From NCBI RefSeq assembly GCF_001613205.1, contig NZ_BDBX01000003.1, positions 124,001 to 188,000 on the forward strand: a stretch of 64,000 bases of DNA. The letters are read 5' to 3'. Both the position numbers and the translations under genes were made by a program. Shown one piece after another: positions 28,725 to 36,982 of the stretch (positions are counted from its first letter, which is position 1; each line of letters begins with the position of its first letter). A model generated the notes under the pieces. It was given only the letters and a program-made list of their open reading frames with translations. It did no database searches and was not told the DNA's origin. This DNA comes from Nocardia sienata NBRC 100364. GTDB taxonomy: Bacteria; Actinomycetota; Actinomycetes; Mycobacteriales; Mycobacteriaceae.

Positions 28725-28823
28725 TTACTCGGCAGAGAAGCTCGACAGGGTTCCGATGCCACCGAAGATGTCACCGAAGGCGCCGAAGAAATCGCCGAGG
28801 GCGCTGAAGTCCACTGAACCCAT
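28725..28823 (-). CDS. Acidic 32-aa amphipathic peptide
   Basis: A 33-codon gene on the minus strand: ATG at 28823, AGGAG nine bases upstream, TAA at 28725 and a strong terminator 34 nt later. The peptide starts MGSVDFSALGDFFGAFGDIF, then GGIGTLSSFSAE. It has no Lys or Arg, four acidic residues and Phe/Leu/Ile spaced to give a one-faced hydrophobic helix with GxFG-type repeats. It has no signal peptide. In size, charge and lack of a signal it recalls the PorA/PorH peptides that form channels in the corynebacterial mycomembrane, but I see no sequence match that would prove this. Membrane-active or toxin-antitoxin-type peptides are alternatives. Confidence 0.6.
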   Translation of the reverse strand: MGSVDFSALGDFFGAFGDIFGGIGTLSSFSAE

Positions 28824-29216
28824 GATAATGCTCCTGTCGTATCCGTTGCTTCGGCGAAGCCGTCTGCGCCGCCGCACACCTTGGTACTGGTGTTATCCGA
28901 ACGTTATAGGTATCGCAGGTTAAATCAAACTGAATTGTGATCCATCCGACACATTCGATCCGAATGTCCATTGAATTACATCGGTGTCGGTAAACCGACC
29001 GCTCGCAGATAACAAGATCGTGACGCGTAGTAAATGCGTGAATTTCTCATATATTACGCCGCCGAGGTCGAACGATGCATTTCGCACAGGTAATTATGTG
29101 TTCTTCTGGCGCCCTTGCGTTTCCGTCGCTCCGATGCCGTCTGCCGACGTCCGGCGAGGGCGATGCGAACACCCACCGCGCGACCGTCGCTCTCCGGTAG
29201 GTCGTGCCTCGGCTGC
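28824..29216. promoter_or_regulatory. AT-richer upstream region of the small peptide gene with two dyads
   Basis: About 390 bp, visibly lower in GC than its surroundings. A -10-like TATAAC lies on the minus strand at 28903-28908, about 80 nt before the peptide start. ACATTCG-ATC-CGAATGT (28951-28967) and GTCGGT-AA-ACCGAC (28986-28999) are perfect inverted repeats. The open frame at 28984-29232 on the plus strand has no ribosome site or protein-like composition. Confidence 0.5.
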
Positions 29217-29987
29217 TCAGGTCGCCAGGTAGCCCAGCGACGCCGAGATGCGGCCGGCGGCGCGGCGTACCACCGGCACCAGGCCGCGCATCCGCTCATC
29301 GGGCATGTACGGGGTGGTCGCCGATACGCTGACCGCGCCGACGATCGCGCGGGACGCATCGCGTATCGGTGCCGCGACACAGCGGATACCGGGTTCGTTG
29401 TCCTCGAGGTCCATGGCCGCACCGGTCCGGGCGTAGGTCTGCATGCGGGTGCGGAAATCCTCGAGGTTGCCGGGCTTCGCCCCGACCGGTTGCCTCGCTT
29501 CGTCGGCGGCGTACTGCTCGGCCCAGCGATCGGCGGCGTCGAGCAACAGCGCCTTACCGACGCCCGCGCGGGTCAGCGGCATGCGATACCCGATCCGCGA
29601 GCGCATCTCCGCGCCCCGTGAGCCGGGCAATTTGTCGAGATAGAGCACCGAACCGCCGTCCTCGACGGCCAGATGGACCGTATCGAGCACCGTGGCCGAC
29701 AACTCCTCGAGCACCGGTCGCGCCACCAGCGGTAGCGGGTTGCCGTGCAGCGCCTTGAAGCCGAGTTCGATCAGGGCCGGCCCCAGGGTGTAGCCCCGTT
29801 TGTCGTGGCGGAGGAAGCCCTGGGCGACCAGTAGTTGTGCGAGCCGGTGGGTGCTGCTGCGGCCGAGGCCGGTGCGTTCGACGATTTCGCGCAACCCGTG
29901 CGCCCCGTCGCCGACCGCGCGGATCACCGCGAGGCCGCGGGCGAGGGTCTGGGTGCCGGGCGGGATGGTGTCGGGAGAAGCGATCAC
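29217..29987 (-). CDS. IclR-family regulator of D-galactonate operon
   Basis: A 256-aa regulator from GTG at 29987. N-terminal winged helix: TQTLARGLAVIRAVGDGAHGLREIVERTGLGRSSTHRLAQLLVAQGFLRHD. The C-terminal effector domain has GYRMPLTRAGVGKALLLD and GIRCVAAPIRDASRAIVGAVSVSA, standard for IclR. It is divergent from dgoK with 58 bp between and is very likely the local regulator. The effector is presumably galactonate or KDGal, by analogy with other dgo systems, which mostly use GntR-type DgoR. Confidence 0.88.
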   Translation of the reverse strand: MIASPDTIPPGTQTLARGLAVIRAVGDGAHGLREIVERTGLGRSSTHRLAQLLVAQGFLRHDKRGYTLGPALIELGFKALHGNPLPLVARPVLEELSATVLDTVHLAVEDGGSVLYLDKLPGSRGAEMRSRIGYRMPLTRAGVGKALLLDAADRWAEQYAADEARQPVGAKPGNLEDFRTRMQTYARTGAAMDLEDNEPGIRCVAAPIRDASRAIVGAVSVSATTPYMPDERMRGLVPVVRRAAGRISASLGYLAT

Positions 29988-29995
29988 CGCTCCAG

Positions 29996-30014
29996 AGTCC
30001 CATAATCAGGGACT
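29996..30014. promoter_or_regulatory. Operator-like dyad AGTCCC-N7-GGGACT in dgo promoter
   Basis: Perfect 6-bp arms with a 7-nt spacer, extended by CCA and TGG with one offset base. It lies 9 nt from the IclR start codon and 32 nt before dgoK, in the only space available for both promoters. Confidence 0.55.
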
Positions 30015-30045
30015 TGGTTGGAAATAACGGGACGTCCTGTCCATA

Positions 30046-31056
30046 GTGACCGTCATGACACCGGACCGACCAGGGCTCTCGACGCCGCGTCTCATCGGAC
30101 TCGACTGGGGCACGACGTCGATGCGGTGCTGGCTGCTCGGTGCCGACGGCAGGATTCTGGACACCCGGCGCCTCGCCGGGGGGCTGCTCGATATGGCCGC
30201 CGGTATCGATACCGCTGATCAGGCGGCGCGGGCACGCGCCTATGAAGCGACCTTTCTGGACGTGTGCGGCGAGTGGCTCCGTGCCGACCCGGGCCTCCCG
30301 GCGTTGGCCTGCGGCATGGTGGGCAGTGCGCAGGGCTGGTACGAGGCCGGTTATCTCGATGTTCCGGCCCGGCTCGATATCACCGGCCCGGCGCTGGCCC
30401 GGGTGCCCGTGGCCGGGGGTGCTCTGCATCTGGTGCCCGGTCTGCGCGTCCCCTCCGACCCACGCCGCGATAGTGCCGGCGATGTCCTGCGCGGTGAGGA
30501 AACGCAGGTCATCGGCGTGCTCGAATCGATCGAACGACCGGATACCGAACATGTCCTGGTGCTGCCGGGAACCCACACCAAATGGATCCGTATCGCCGAC
30601 CGCAAGGTACTGTCCTTCACCACGGCTATGACCGGCGAGTTGTACGGCCTGGTCACCCGGCACGGACTGCTGAGCCATACCGGAGCCACCCCGCGCCGCG
30701 ACGACCCGGCTTTCGCGCGCGGCCTGACGGCCGGGTTCTCGTCCCGCGAACGTGGATTGGCCGCCACGCTGTTCGGTGCGCGGGCGCTGGTTCTCGACGG
30801 CCTGCTCGAACCGGCCGCGCTGGCGGACTACCTCTCCGGCATCGTCATCGCCGACGAAGTGCGGCATCTGCTACCGCAGTACGGCGGCGCGGAACAGATC
30901 ATTCTGTGCGGCACCGAAGATCTGTGCCGCCGGTACGCCACCGCGCTGCGGGCTCGGAAGGTGCGCACGCAGGTGGTGGACGAGGATGCCGCCGCGACGG
31001 GACTGTGGTCGATCGCGGTCGGTGCCGGGCTGGTCGGGGCGGGTACCGACGCGTGA
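30046..31056 (+). CDS. dgoK: 2-dehydro-3-deoxygalactonokinase
   Basis: A 336-aa sugar-acid kinase that phosphorylates 2-dehydro-3-deoxy-D-galactonate at C6. The DgoK family features GLDWGTTSMRCWLL (ATP loop), CGMVGSAQGWYEAGY, LPGTHTKWI and TGELYGLVTRHGLL are all present. Start GTG at 30046; ATG at 30055 is an alternative. First gene of the dgo operon; its stop overlaps an in-frame GTG of the aldolase frame. Confidence 0.93.
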   Translation: MTVMTPDRPGLSTPRLIGLDWGTTSMRCWLLGADGRILDTRRLAGGLLDMAAGIDTADQAARARAYEATFLDVCGEWLRADPGLPALACGMVGSAQGWYEAGYLDVPARLDITGPALARVPVAGGALHLVPGLRVPSDPRRDSAGDVLRGEETQVIGVLESIERPDTEHVLVLPGTHTKWIRIADRKVLSFTTAMTGELYGLVTRHGLLSHTGATPRRDDPAFARGLTAGFSSRERGLAATLFGARALVLDGLLEPAALADYLSGIVIADEVRHLLPQYGGAEQIILCGTEDLCRRYATALRARKVRTQVVDEDAAATGLWSIAVGAGLVGAGTDA

Positions 31057-31097
31057 CGAACGGCCGACAGGAAATGAACACTATCGAGGAGTTATTC

Positions 31098-31721
31098 ATG
31101 GTGGGCGCATCGGAGGCCACGCGATCCGGGTTGATCGCCATTCTGCGGGGAATCACCCCGGGCGAAGTCGTCGAAGTGGGCTCGGCTCTGGTCGAGGAGG
31201 GCTTCCACGCCATCGAAGTGCCGCTGAACTCACCGGACCCGTATCGGTCCATCGAGTCGCTGGCGACGAGTTTCGGCATGGTCTGCCCGGTCGGTGCCGG
31301 AACCGTCCTGCGTCCGGAGGAAGTGGAGCGGGCCCGCTCGGCGGGCGCCCACATCATCGTGTCGCCCGACACCAATGTCGAGGTGATCGCGGCCACCCGC
31401 GCCCTCGGTATGCGCTCGTACCCGGGGGTCGCCACGCCCACCGAAGCGTTCGGTGCCGTTCGTGCCGGGGCGCGCAGTCTCAAACTGTTCCCGTCCGAGG
31501 CAATGGGAATCTCCGGGATGCGGGCCGTGAGCGCAGTCCTGCCGAGCGACGTGGAGCTCATCCCGGTCGGCGGTGTGGACGAAACCAATCTCGCGGACTG
31601 GCGCGCCGCCGGGGCCGGCGGGGCCGGTATCGGCACCGCGGTCTACCGGCCCGGCGACAGTGCCCGCGACGTTCGCGCCCGAGCTCGCCGGCTGTCGAGG
31701 ATCTGGGCGTCCACCCCGTAG
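31098..31721 (+). CDS. dgoA: 2-dehydro-3-deoxy-6-phosphogalactonate aldolase
   Basis: About 207 aa, a class I KDPGal aldolase of the KDPG/KHG family: GLIAILRGITPGE (catalytic Glu region), EVPLNSPDPYRSI, VGAGTVLRPEEV, SLKLFPSEAMG with the Schiff-base lysine, and PVGGVDETNL. It splits KDPGal into pyruvate and glyceraldehyde-3-phosphate. ATG at 31098 is preferred because GAGGAG lies six bases upstream; in-frame GTG 31053 and ATG 31074 are possible. In E. coli dgoA is one of the same operon genes. Confidence 0.92.
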   Translation: MVGASEATRSGLIAILRGITPGEVVEVGSALVEEGFHAIEVPLNSPDPYRSIESLATSFGMVCPVGAGTVLRPEEVERARSAGAHIIVSPDTNVEVIAATRALGMRSYPGVATPTEAFGAVRAGARSLKLFPSEAMGISGMRAVSAVLPSDVELIPVGGVDETNLADWRAAGAGGAGIGTAVYRPGDSARDVRARARRLSRIWASTP

Positions 31722-31769
31722 TACCCGCTCGTCACCGGACAACGCTGTCCGCTGCACAGGAGGAAATCA

Positions 31770-32918
31770 ATGAAGATCGCGTCGATCGAGACGTTCACGC
31801 TGCCACCACGCTGGCTGTTCGTGCGTATCGAAACCGATGACGGCACCGTCGGCTGGGGTGAGCCCGTGCTGGAGGGGCGCGCGGCCTCGGTCGCCGCGAC
31901 GGTCGACGAACTGTCGGATTATCTGATCGGCCAGGACGCGGGCCGGATCGAGGATCTGTGGACGGTGCTGTACCGGGGCGGGTTCTATCGCGGCGGCGGT
32001 ATCCATATGAGTGCACTGGCCGGTATCGACCAGGCGCTGTGGGATATCAAGGGCAAGGCGCTGGGTGTCCCCGTGCACGAACTGCTCGGCGGACGGGTTC
32101 GCGACCGCATCAAGGTCTATTCCTGGATCGGCGGTGACCGGCCGGACGAGACCGCGAAGGCGGCCCGGGAAGCCGTTGACCGCGGTTTCGCCGCGGTGAA
32201 GATGAACGGCACCGAGGAACTGCAGTATCTCGATACCTGGGACAAGATCGACCGCTGCGTCGCGAATGTGGCCGCGGTCCGGGACGCGGTCGGGCCGAAT
32301 ATCGGAATCGGTGTCGATTTCCACGGCCGGGTGCACAAGCCGATGATGAAAGTGCTGCTGCGCGAGCTGGAATCGTATCGGTTGATGTTCGTGGAGGAGC
32401 CGGTGCTGTCCGAACACGTCGACAGCGTGGTGGATGTGCTGCGGCAGTCGCCGATTCCGATCGCGCTGGGGGAGCGGTTGTTTTCCCGCTGGGATTTCAA
32501 ATCGGTCATTGCCTCGGGGGCGGTGGATATCATCCAGCCCGACCCCTCCCACTGCGGCGGAATCACCGAAGCCCGCAAGATCGCGCAGATGGCCGAGGCC
32601 TACGATGTGGCGCTGGCGCTGCACTGCCCGCTCGGCCCGATCGCGCTCGCGTCCTGCCTGCAGATCGACGCGGGGTGCTACAACGCGACCATCCAGGAAC
32701 AGAGCCTGGGCATTCACTACAACACCACCAACGAACTGCTCGACTACCTGGTCGATCCGGCGGTGTTCACCTACGCCGAAGGTCAGGTCCGGATTCCGTC
32801 CGGGCCCGGCCTCGGCATCGAGATCAATGAGGAATATGTGGCGGAGCGGGCGGCGGTCGGACACCGGTGGCGTAACCCGATCTGGCGTCACAGTGACGGT
32901 TCGTTCGCGGAGTGGTGA
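31770..32918 (+). CDS. dgoD: D-galactonate dehydratase
   Basis: A 382-aa enolase-superfamily enzyme that dehydrates D-galactonate to 2-dehydro-3-deoxygalactonate. The residues fall at the same numbers as in the well-studied E. coli enzyme: metal ligands D183, E209 and E235, and catalytic H185 and H285, each confirmed by codon counting. Key blocks are GIGVDFHGRVHKPM and FVEEPVLSE. ATG at 31770 has CAGGAGG upstream. It supplies the substrate of DgoK. Confidence 0.96.
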   Translation: MKIASIETFTLPPRWLFVRIETDDGTVGWGEPVLEGRAASVAATVDELSDYLIGQDAGRIEDLWTVLYRGGFYRGGGIHMSALAGIDQALWDIKGKALGVPVHELLGGRVRDRIKVYSWIGGDRPDETAKAAREAVDRGFAAVKMNGTEELQYLDTWDKIDRCVANVAAVRDAVGPNIGIGVDFHGRVHKPMMKVLLRELESYRLMFVEEPVLSEHVDSVVDVLRQSPIPIALGERLFSRWDFKSVIASGAVDIIQPDPSHCGGITEARKIAQMAEAYDVALALHCPLGPIALASCLQIDAGCYNATIQEQSLGIHYNTTNELLDYLVDPAVFTYAEGQVRIPSGPGLGIEINEEYVAERAAVGHRWRNPIWRHSDGSFAEW

Positions 32919-34258
32919 CCATGAAGACAATGCTCGATAAGCGGCCTGCGGTATCCGGCCTGGCCGCCAAGGCCAGTAAAGCGCGCATCCTGATCGCGGT
33001 CATGCTGTTCGTGACAGTGGTCATCAACTACATGGATCGTGCGAACCTGTCGATCGCGGTACCCGCCATCGCCGACGAGATGGACCTGTCCTCGGCGCAA
33101 CAGGGCCTGCTGCTGTCGGCATTCGGCTGGACCTATGCGGCACTGCAGATCCCGGGTGGGTGGTTCGTCGACCGTGTGCCGCCCCGCGTGCTGTATCCCG
33201 TCTGCCTGCTGCTGTGGTCGCTGGCGACTGTGTTCATGGGAATCATCGGCGGTTTCGTCGCACTCATCGCACTGCGGCTGCTGGTGGGAGTTTTCGAGGC
33301 TCCGGCCTATCCGATCAACAACCGTGTGGCCACGGCCTGGTTCCCGGAGCGCGAACGCGCCTCTGTCATCGGGTTCTACACCTCGGGTCAGTTCATCGGC
33401 CTCGCGTTGCTGACCCCCGTGCTGTCGTGGCTGCAGTCGGTGCTGAGCTGGCACTGGGTTTTCATCTTCACCGGTGGGGTCGGTGTGGTGTGGGCGCTGG
33501 TTTGGTACCTCGTCTACCGCGAGCCACGTGATTCACGGGCCAACTCCGCCGAGATCGCGCATATCCGCGAGGGCGGCGGCCTGGTCGATCTGACCTCCTC
33601 GCGGGCGGAACGGACCCGGGTCACCTGGACCGATATCGCCACGGTACTGGGGCGGCGGAAACTCTGGGGCGTGTACCTGGGGCAGTTCTGCCTCACCTCC
33701 ACCCTGTGGTTCTTCCTCACCTGGTTCCCGACCTATCTGGTGAAATACCGCGATATGGACTACATCAAGTCCGGGTTCCTGGCCTCGCTGCCATTCATCG
33801 CCGCGGTGATCGGGGTGCTGTTCTCCGGGGTCTTCTCCGATTTCCTGCTGCGGCGCGGCGTCTCGCTCGGTATCGCCCGCAAGGGGCCGATCATCGCCGG
33901 CCTGCTGCTGAGCACCACCCTGATCGGTGCGAACTTCACCGATTCCACCGCACTGGTGATCGTGTTCCTGTCGGTCGCCTTCTTCGGCAACGGATTGGCC
34001 TCCATCACCTGGTCGCTGGTCTCGGCGCTGGCGCCGGAACGACTCATCGGAATGACCGGTGGGATGTTCAATTTCATCGGTAACCTCTCCGGTATCGCCA
34101 CCCCGATCGTGATCGGTTTCCTGGTCACCGACGCCAGTTTCGCGCCCGCGTTCGTCTACATGACCGTGGTGACGCTGCTCGGTATCGCCTCCTACGTTCT
34201 GCTCGTCGGGCGGGTCGAGCGGGTGCGGGAATCGCGTTCGGTGCCGGAATCGGTCTGA
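32915..34258 (+). CDS. MFS transporter, anion:cation symporter type, probable galactonate importer
   Basis: About 447 aa, 12 hydrophobic segments. NYMDRANLSIAVPAIADEM at the first helix and FGWTYAALQIPGGWFVDR are typical of the ACS subfamily that carries sugar acids (galactonate, glucarate, galactarate). Start GTG at 32915 overlaps the dgoD stop; ATG 32921 is an alternative. Operon position makes D-galactonate the likely substrate. A strong terminator follows. Confidence 0.87.
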   Translation: MTMKTMLDKRPAVSGLAAKASKARILIAVMLFVTVVINYMDRANLSIAVPAIADEMDLSSAQQGLLLSAFGWTYAALQIPGGWFVDRVPPRVLYPVCLLLWSLATVFMGIIGGFVALIALRLLVGVFEAPAYPINNRVATAWFPERERASVIGFYTSGQFIGLALLTPVLSWLQSVLSWHWVFIFTGGVGVVWALVWYLVYREPRDSRANSAEIAHIREGGGLVDLTSSRAERTRVTWTDIATVLGRRKLWGVYLGQFCLTSTLWFFLTWFPTYLVKYRDMDYIKSGFLASLPFIAAVIGVLFSGVFSDFLLRRGVSLGIARKGPIIAGLLLSTTLIGANFTDSTALVIVFLSVAFFGNGLASITWSLVSALAPERLIGMTGGMFNFIGNLSGIATPIVIGFLVTDASFAPAFVYMTVVTLLGIASYVLLVGRVERVRESRSVPESV

Positions 34259-34264
34259 GTGGCG

Positions 34265-34293
34265 GGCTGCGCGCCGATGAGGGGCGCGCAGCC
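34265..34293 (+). terminator. Terminator of the dgo operon
   Basis: GGCTGCGCGCC pairs perfectly with GGCGCGCAGCC around a 7-nt loop, 7 nt after the transporter stop. No U-tract. Confidence 0.65.
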
Positions 34294-34352
34294 TCCCGGC
34301 CGGGGGAATCGACTGCGTTGTGACGGTGCGGGGGATCGGAAATGATCCCCGT

Positions 34353-34919
34353 GTGTCAACCACAACGGATACATCATTCAGCTCGGAATCCAAGCGCGGG
34401 AAGGGATTTCTGAATCTGGCCGGTAGCCGGCAGCTGGCGGTCGCGGTCCTCGCCGCCATCACCGGCTTCTACTACCTGCTCGTCGCGATAACGAACTGCA
34501 CCGATACCGAGACCAACCGGCGGGGTGTCGCCGCGGTGCTGTCGATGGAACAGACCATCCACAGCGCCGGCACCGACTGGCGGGCGATCGGTAACGAGAC
34601 CGTCGCGCTCGTCGCCTACATCCTCATCGTCGGCTGGGAATTCCTCATCGCGTTCGTCCTGCTCGCGGCGGCCGTCGTGTGGGTGCGCGCCCTGCGCGGA
34701 CGGGTGGGAGCGACAGCTACCGCCGCGAAACTTTCCAGCCTGGGCTGGACGCTGGCCGTCCTGCTGTTCGCGGGCGGCTTCCTGACCATCGGTGGTGAAT
34801 GGTTCCGGATGTGGGCCAACGAGGATGTGAACGCCTCGTCGGCCGCGCTGCAGAATTTCCTGATTGCCGGGGTCGGGCTGATTCTGGTGCACCTGCCGCG
34901 GTCCGCGGACGCCGGCTGA
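34353..34919 (+). CDS. DUF2165 family membrane protein
   Basis: About 188 aa with four hydrophobic segments: LAVAVLAAITGFYYLLVAITNCTD, VALVAYILIVGWEFLIAFVLLAA, LGWTLAVLLFAGGFLTIGGEWFRMW and NFLIAGVGLILVHL. The pattern NCTDTETNRRGVAAVLSMEQT and GGEWFRMW are family hallmarks. Start is uncertain (GTG 34353 or GTG 34320). No function is known for DUF2165; it is not obviously tied to the dgo operon. Confidence 0.78.
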   Translation: MSTTTDTSFSSESKRGKGFLNLAGSRQLAVAVLAAITGFYYLLVAITNCTDTETNRRGVAAVLSMEQTIHSAGTDWRAIGNETVALVAYILIVGWEFLIAFVLLAAAVVWVRALRGRVGATATAAKLSSLGWTLAVLLFAGGFLTIGGEWFRMWANEDVNASSAALQNFLIAGVGLILVHLPRSADAG

Positions 34920-35020
34920 CGGTCGGCGGCAGAGGTCCGACACGACCGCCGCGTTGTCCCGGGGGTGCCCACGAGAGGTCGTAGTCTCAGCGGATACACC
35001 CACCACGAGAGGGAGTCGCC

Positions 35021-36109
35021 ATGCTCTCCGATCGAACGAAGACACCGCCGCGGTCGGTCGTTCGCGCGATGGAACGGGTCCGCGGCGGATTGGCCGGGAT
35101 CCACCGGCGGCTGATTCCTCCACATTTCGCCCTCCTGGAGATGGTCACCGCGGGCTGGCTGTCCCAGGCGATCTACGCGGCCGCCGCCCTGGATATAGCC
35201 GGTGCGCTCGTCGCCGGCCCGCGCTCGGGCACCGACCTCGCGCGGGCGGTCGGCGCGGACCCCGATGCGTTGCGGCGGTTGCTGCGCCTGCTGACCGCGC
35301 ACGGTATCTTCGCCCGGCGCCGCGACGGTCGTTACACGCTCACCCCGATGGCCCAGGCCTTGCGCACCGACGTGCCCGTCTCGCTACGGGACGCGGTGCT
35401 GTTCTTCGGTAGCCCGACGCACCGCGACCACTGGAATCGTCTCGTGGACGTGGTGCGCACCGGTCGGCCGTCGGTCGCCGCCCGCGCCTTCTTCGATCTC
35501 GTCCGCACCGACCGCGCGCTCGGCGATATGTTCGATCGCGCGATGTCCGATATGGATGGCCTCGGGCATCGCGCGGTGCTGGCAGCGCACGACTTCACCC
35601 GCTACCGCACGGTCGTCGATATCGGTGGTGGTCGCGGCGCCCTGCTCACGGAAATACTGCGCCGCGCGCCGGGTTGCACAGGCGTGCTGTTCGATCTGCC
35701 CGAGGTGGTGACCGAAACGACCGAACTGCTGGTCCGGGCCGGGATCGCCGACCGGTGTACCACGGTCGGCGGCTCGTTCTTCGACGCCGTCCCCGAGGGC
35801 GGCGACCTCTATGTGCTCAAGCACATCCTGCACGACTGGCCCGCCGAACAGGCGGGGCAGATCCTGCGGACAGTACGCGCGGCGATGGCCCCCACGGCCC
35901 GGCTGCTGGTGATCGAACTCCTGCTGCCGCAGCGGAATCACCCGCATCCGGGCCACTACATCGATCTCGAGATGCTGGTCCATACCGGCGGGCGGGAACG
36001 CACCGAGTCCGAGTATCGTGCCCTGCTGGCCGGTGCCGGGTTCGCGTTGATCTCGTGCAGACCCACGCCGTCGCCGGAGAATGTGCTCGAGGCCGTCCCG
36101 GTGCCGTGA
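35021..36109 (+). CDS. SAM-dependent O-methyltransferase (acetylserotonin/hydroxyneurosporene type)
   Basis: A 362-aa class I methyltransferase. An N-terminal winged-helix dimerisation domain (LDIAGALVAGPRSGTDLARAVGADPDALRRLLRLLTAHGIF) precedes the SAM-binding VVDIGGGRGALLTEIL, the acidic VLFDLPEVV and the catalytic-histidine block LKHILHDWP. Start ATG at 35021 has GAGAGGGAG. The family methylates phenolic hydroxyls, often in natural-product pathways, but no such cluster surrounds it. Confidence 0.87.
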   Translation: MLSDRTKTPPRSVVRAMERVRGGLAGIHRRLIPPHFALLEMVTAGWLSQAIYAAAALDIAGALVAGPRSGTDLARAVGADPDALRRLLRLLTAHGIFARRRDGRYTLTPMAQALRTDVPVSLRDAVLFFGSPTHRDHWNRLVDVVRTGRPSVAARAFFDLVRTDRALGDMFDRAMSDMDGLGHRAVLAAHDFTRYRTVVDIGGGRGALLTEILRRAPGCTGVLFDLPEVVTETTELLVRAGIADRCTTVGGSFFDAVPEGGDLYVLKHILHDWPAEQAGQILRTVRAAMAPTARLLVIELLLPQRNHPHPGHYIDLEMLVHTGGRERTESEYRALLAGAGFALISCRPTPSPENVLEAVPVP

Positions 36110-36146
36110 CACCCGCGGCACCGCACGGATGCCTGCCGGGAGCGGG

Positions 36147-36656
36147 TCACCCCGCCCGGCGGGCGGACCTGGCCCGGTGCCTGGCCACATTCACCCGGTT
36201 GGCGCACCGTTCGGAGCAGAAGCGGCGCCGCCCGTTGCGGGAGACATCGACGAACACCCGCGGGCAGTCCTCCCGCCGGCACTGCCCGATCCGGCCGGGC
36301 GCCGCGCAGTACAGCTCGGCCAGCCCCGCGGCAGTATAGGCCTTCACACGTTCCTCGATCGGCGCGTCCTCGGCGGCATAGTGCAGATGCGGGGAGCGTC
36401 CGTCGTGGGTCGAGATATAGGGGCGGCTCGTGGTCTCGGCCAGCAGCGCGTTGATCGGCTCGACCCCGGGCGCGCGGAACACCGCATCGAGCCGGCTGGT
36501 CCAGCGGCGCAGTTCGGCCGCCTGCCGGGGACTCACCGTCCCGATCGGTTTGTAGCCGGCCTCGGCCAATAGCGCGGCCAGATCCTGATCCGGTGGCGCG
36601 TTCACGAGCCGGGCGGCCAGATCGGCCGCGGCACCTCCGTAAGGGTTGAAATGCAC
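36147..36656 (-). CDS. CGNR zinc-finger regulator
   Basis: A 169-aa protein from GTG at 36656. N-terminal ABATE-type helical region starts MHFNPYGGAAADLAARLVN. The C-terminal CGNR zinc finger is CRREDCPRVFVDVSRNGRRRFCSERCANRVNVARHRAR, with CANR for the usual CGNR. Such proteins are presumed stress-responsive transcription factors. Its start is only 25 bp from the start of a divergent zinc-ribbon gene. Confidence 0.85.
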   Translation of the reverse strand: MHFNPYGGAAADLAARLVNAPPDQDLAALLAEAGYKPIGTVSPRQAAELRRWTSRLDAVFRAPGVEPINALLAETTSRPYISTHDGRSPHLHYAAEDAPIEERVKAYTAAGLAELYCAAPGRIGQCRREDCPRVFVDVSRNGRRRFCSERCANRVNVARHRARSARRAG

Positions 36657-36681
36657 AGAACCATTACAGCAGACTCGGGTC

Positions 36682-36846
36682 ATGACCATCACCTGCTCTG
36701 CGTGCTCCTGGCCCGAACCCGTCCTGATCTCCGAGCACGGCGCGGTCCGTTACTGGCGCTGCGTATGCGGGCAGTGGCTGGTGAGCGAAGCGGATGCGGT
36801 TACCGCCTCACCCGGCGGCAGCGACCTGGCGGGTGTGCCGGGCTGA
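36682..36846 (+). CDS. Small zinc-ribbon protein
   Basis: A 54-aa protein from ATG at 36682: MTITCSACSWPEPVLISEHG, then AVRYWRCVCGQWLV. CxxC and CxC pairs form a compact zinc ribbon. The divergent start 25 bp from the CGNR gene and lack of a ribosome site suggest a leaderless transcript. Function unknown; a partner or antagonist of the CGNR protein is possible. Confidence 0.6.
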   Translation: MTITCSACSWPEPVLISEHGAVRYWRCVCGQWLVSEADAVTASPGGSDLAGVPG

Positions 36847-36982
36847 CGGCTCGCGTGCTGTCGCCAACCGGTCGACACACCGCGGGAGCCAGCGCGACGG
36901 GGTAATGCCGCGCCGGGCTCCGGGCGGGGGAGTGTGAGCACGTCGGCCCCGGGTACCCGCGCGACCGAGACGAGGAGGAGTG

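Noticed and set aside
28271..28879. 202-codon minus-strand frame across the small peptide gene
   Set aside because: Out of frame with the RBS-preceded peptide, runs through its terminator, and has no protein-like features.
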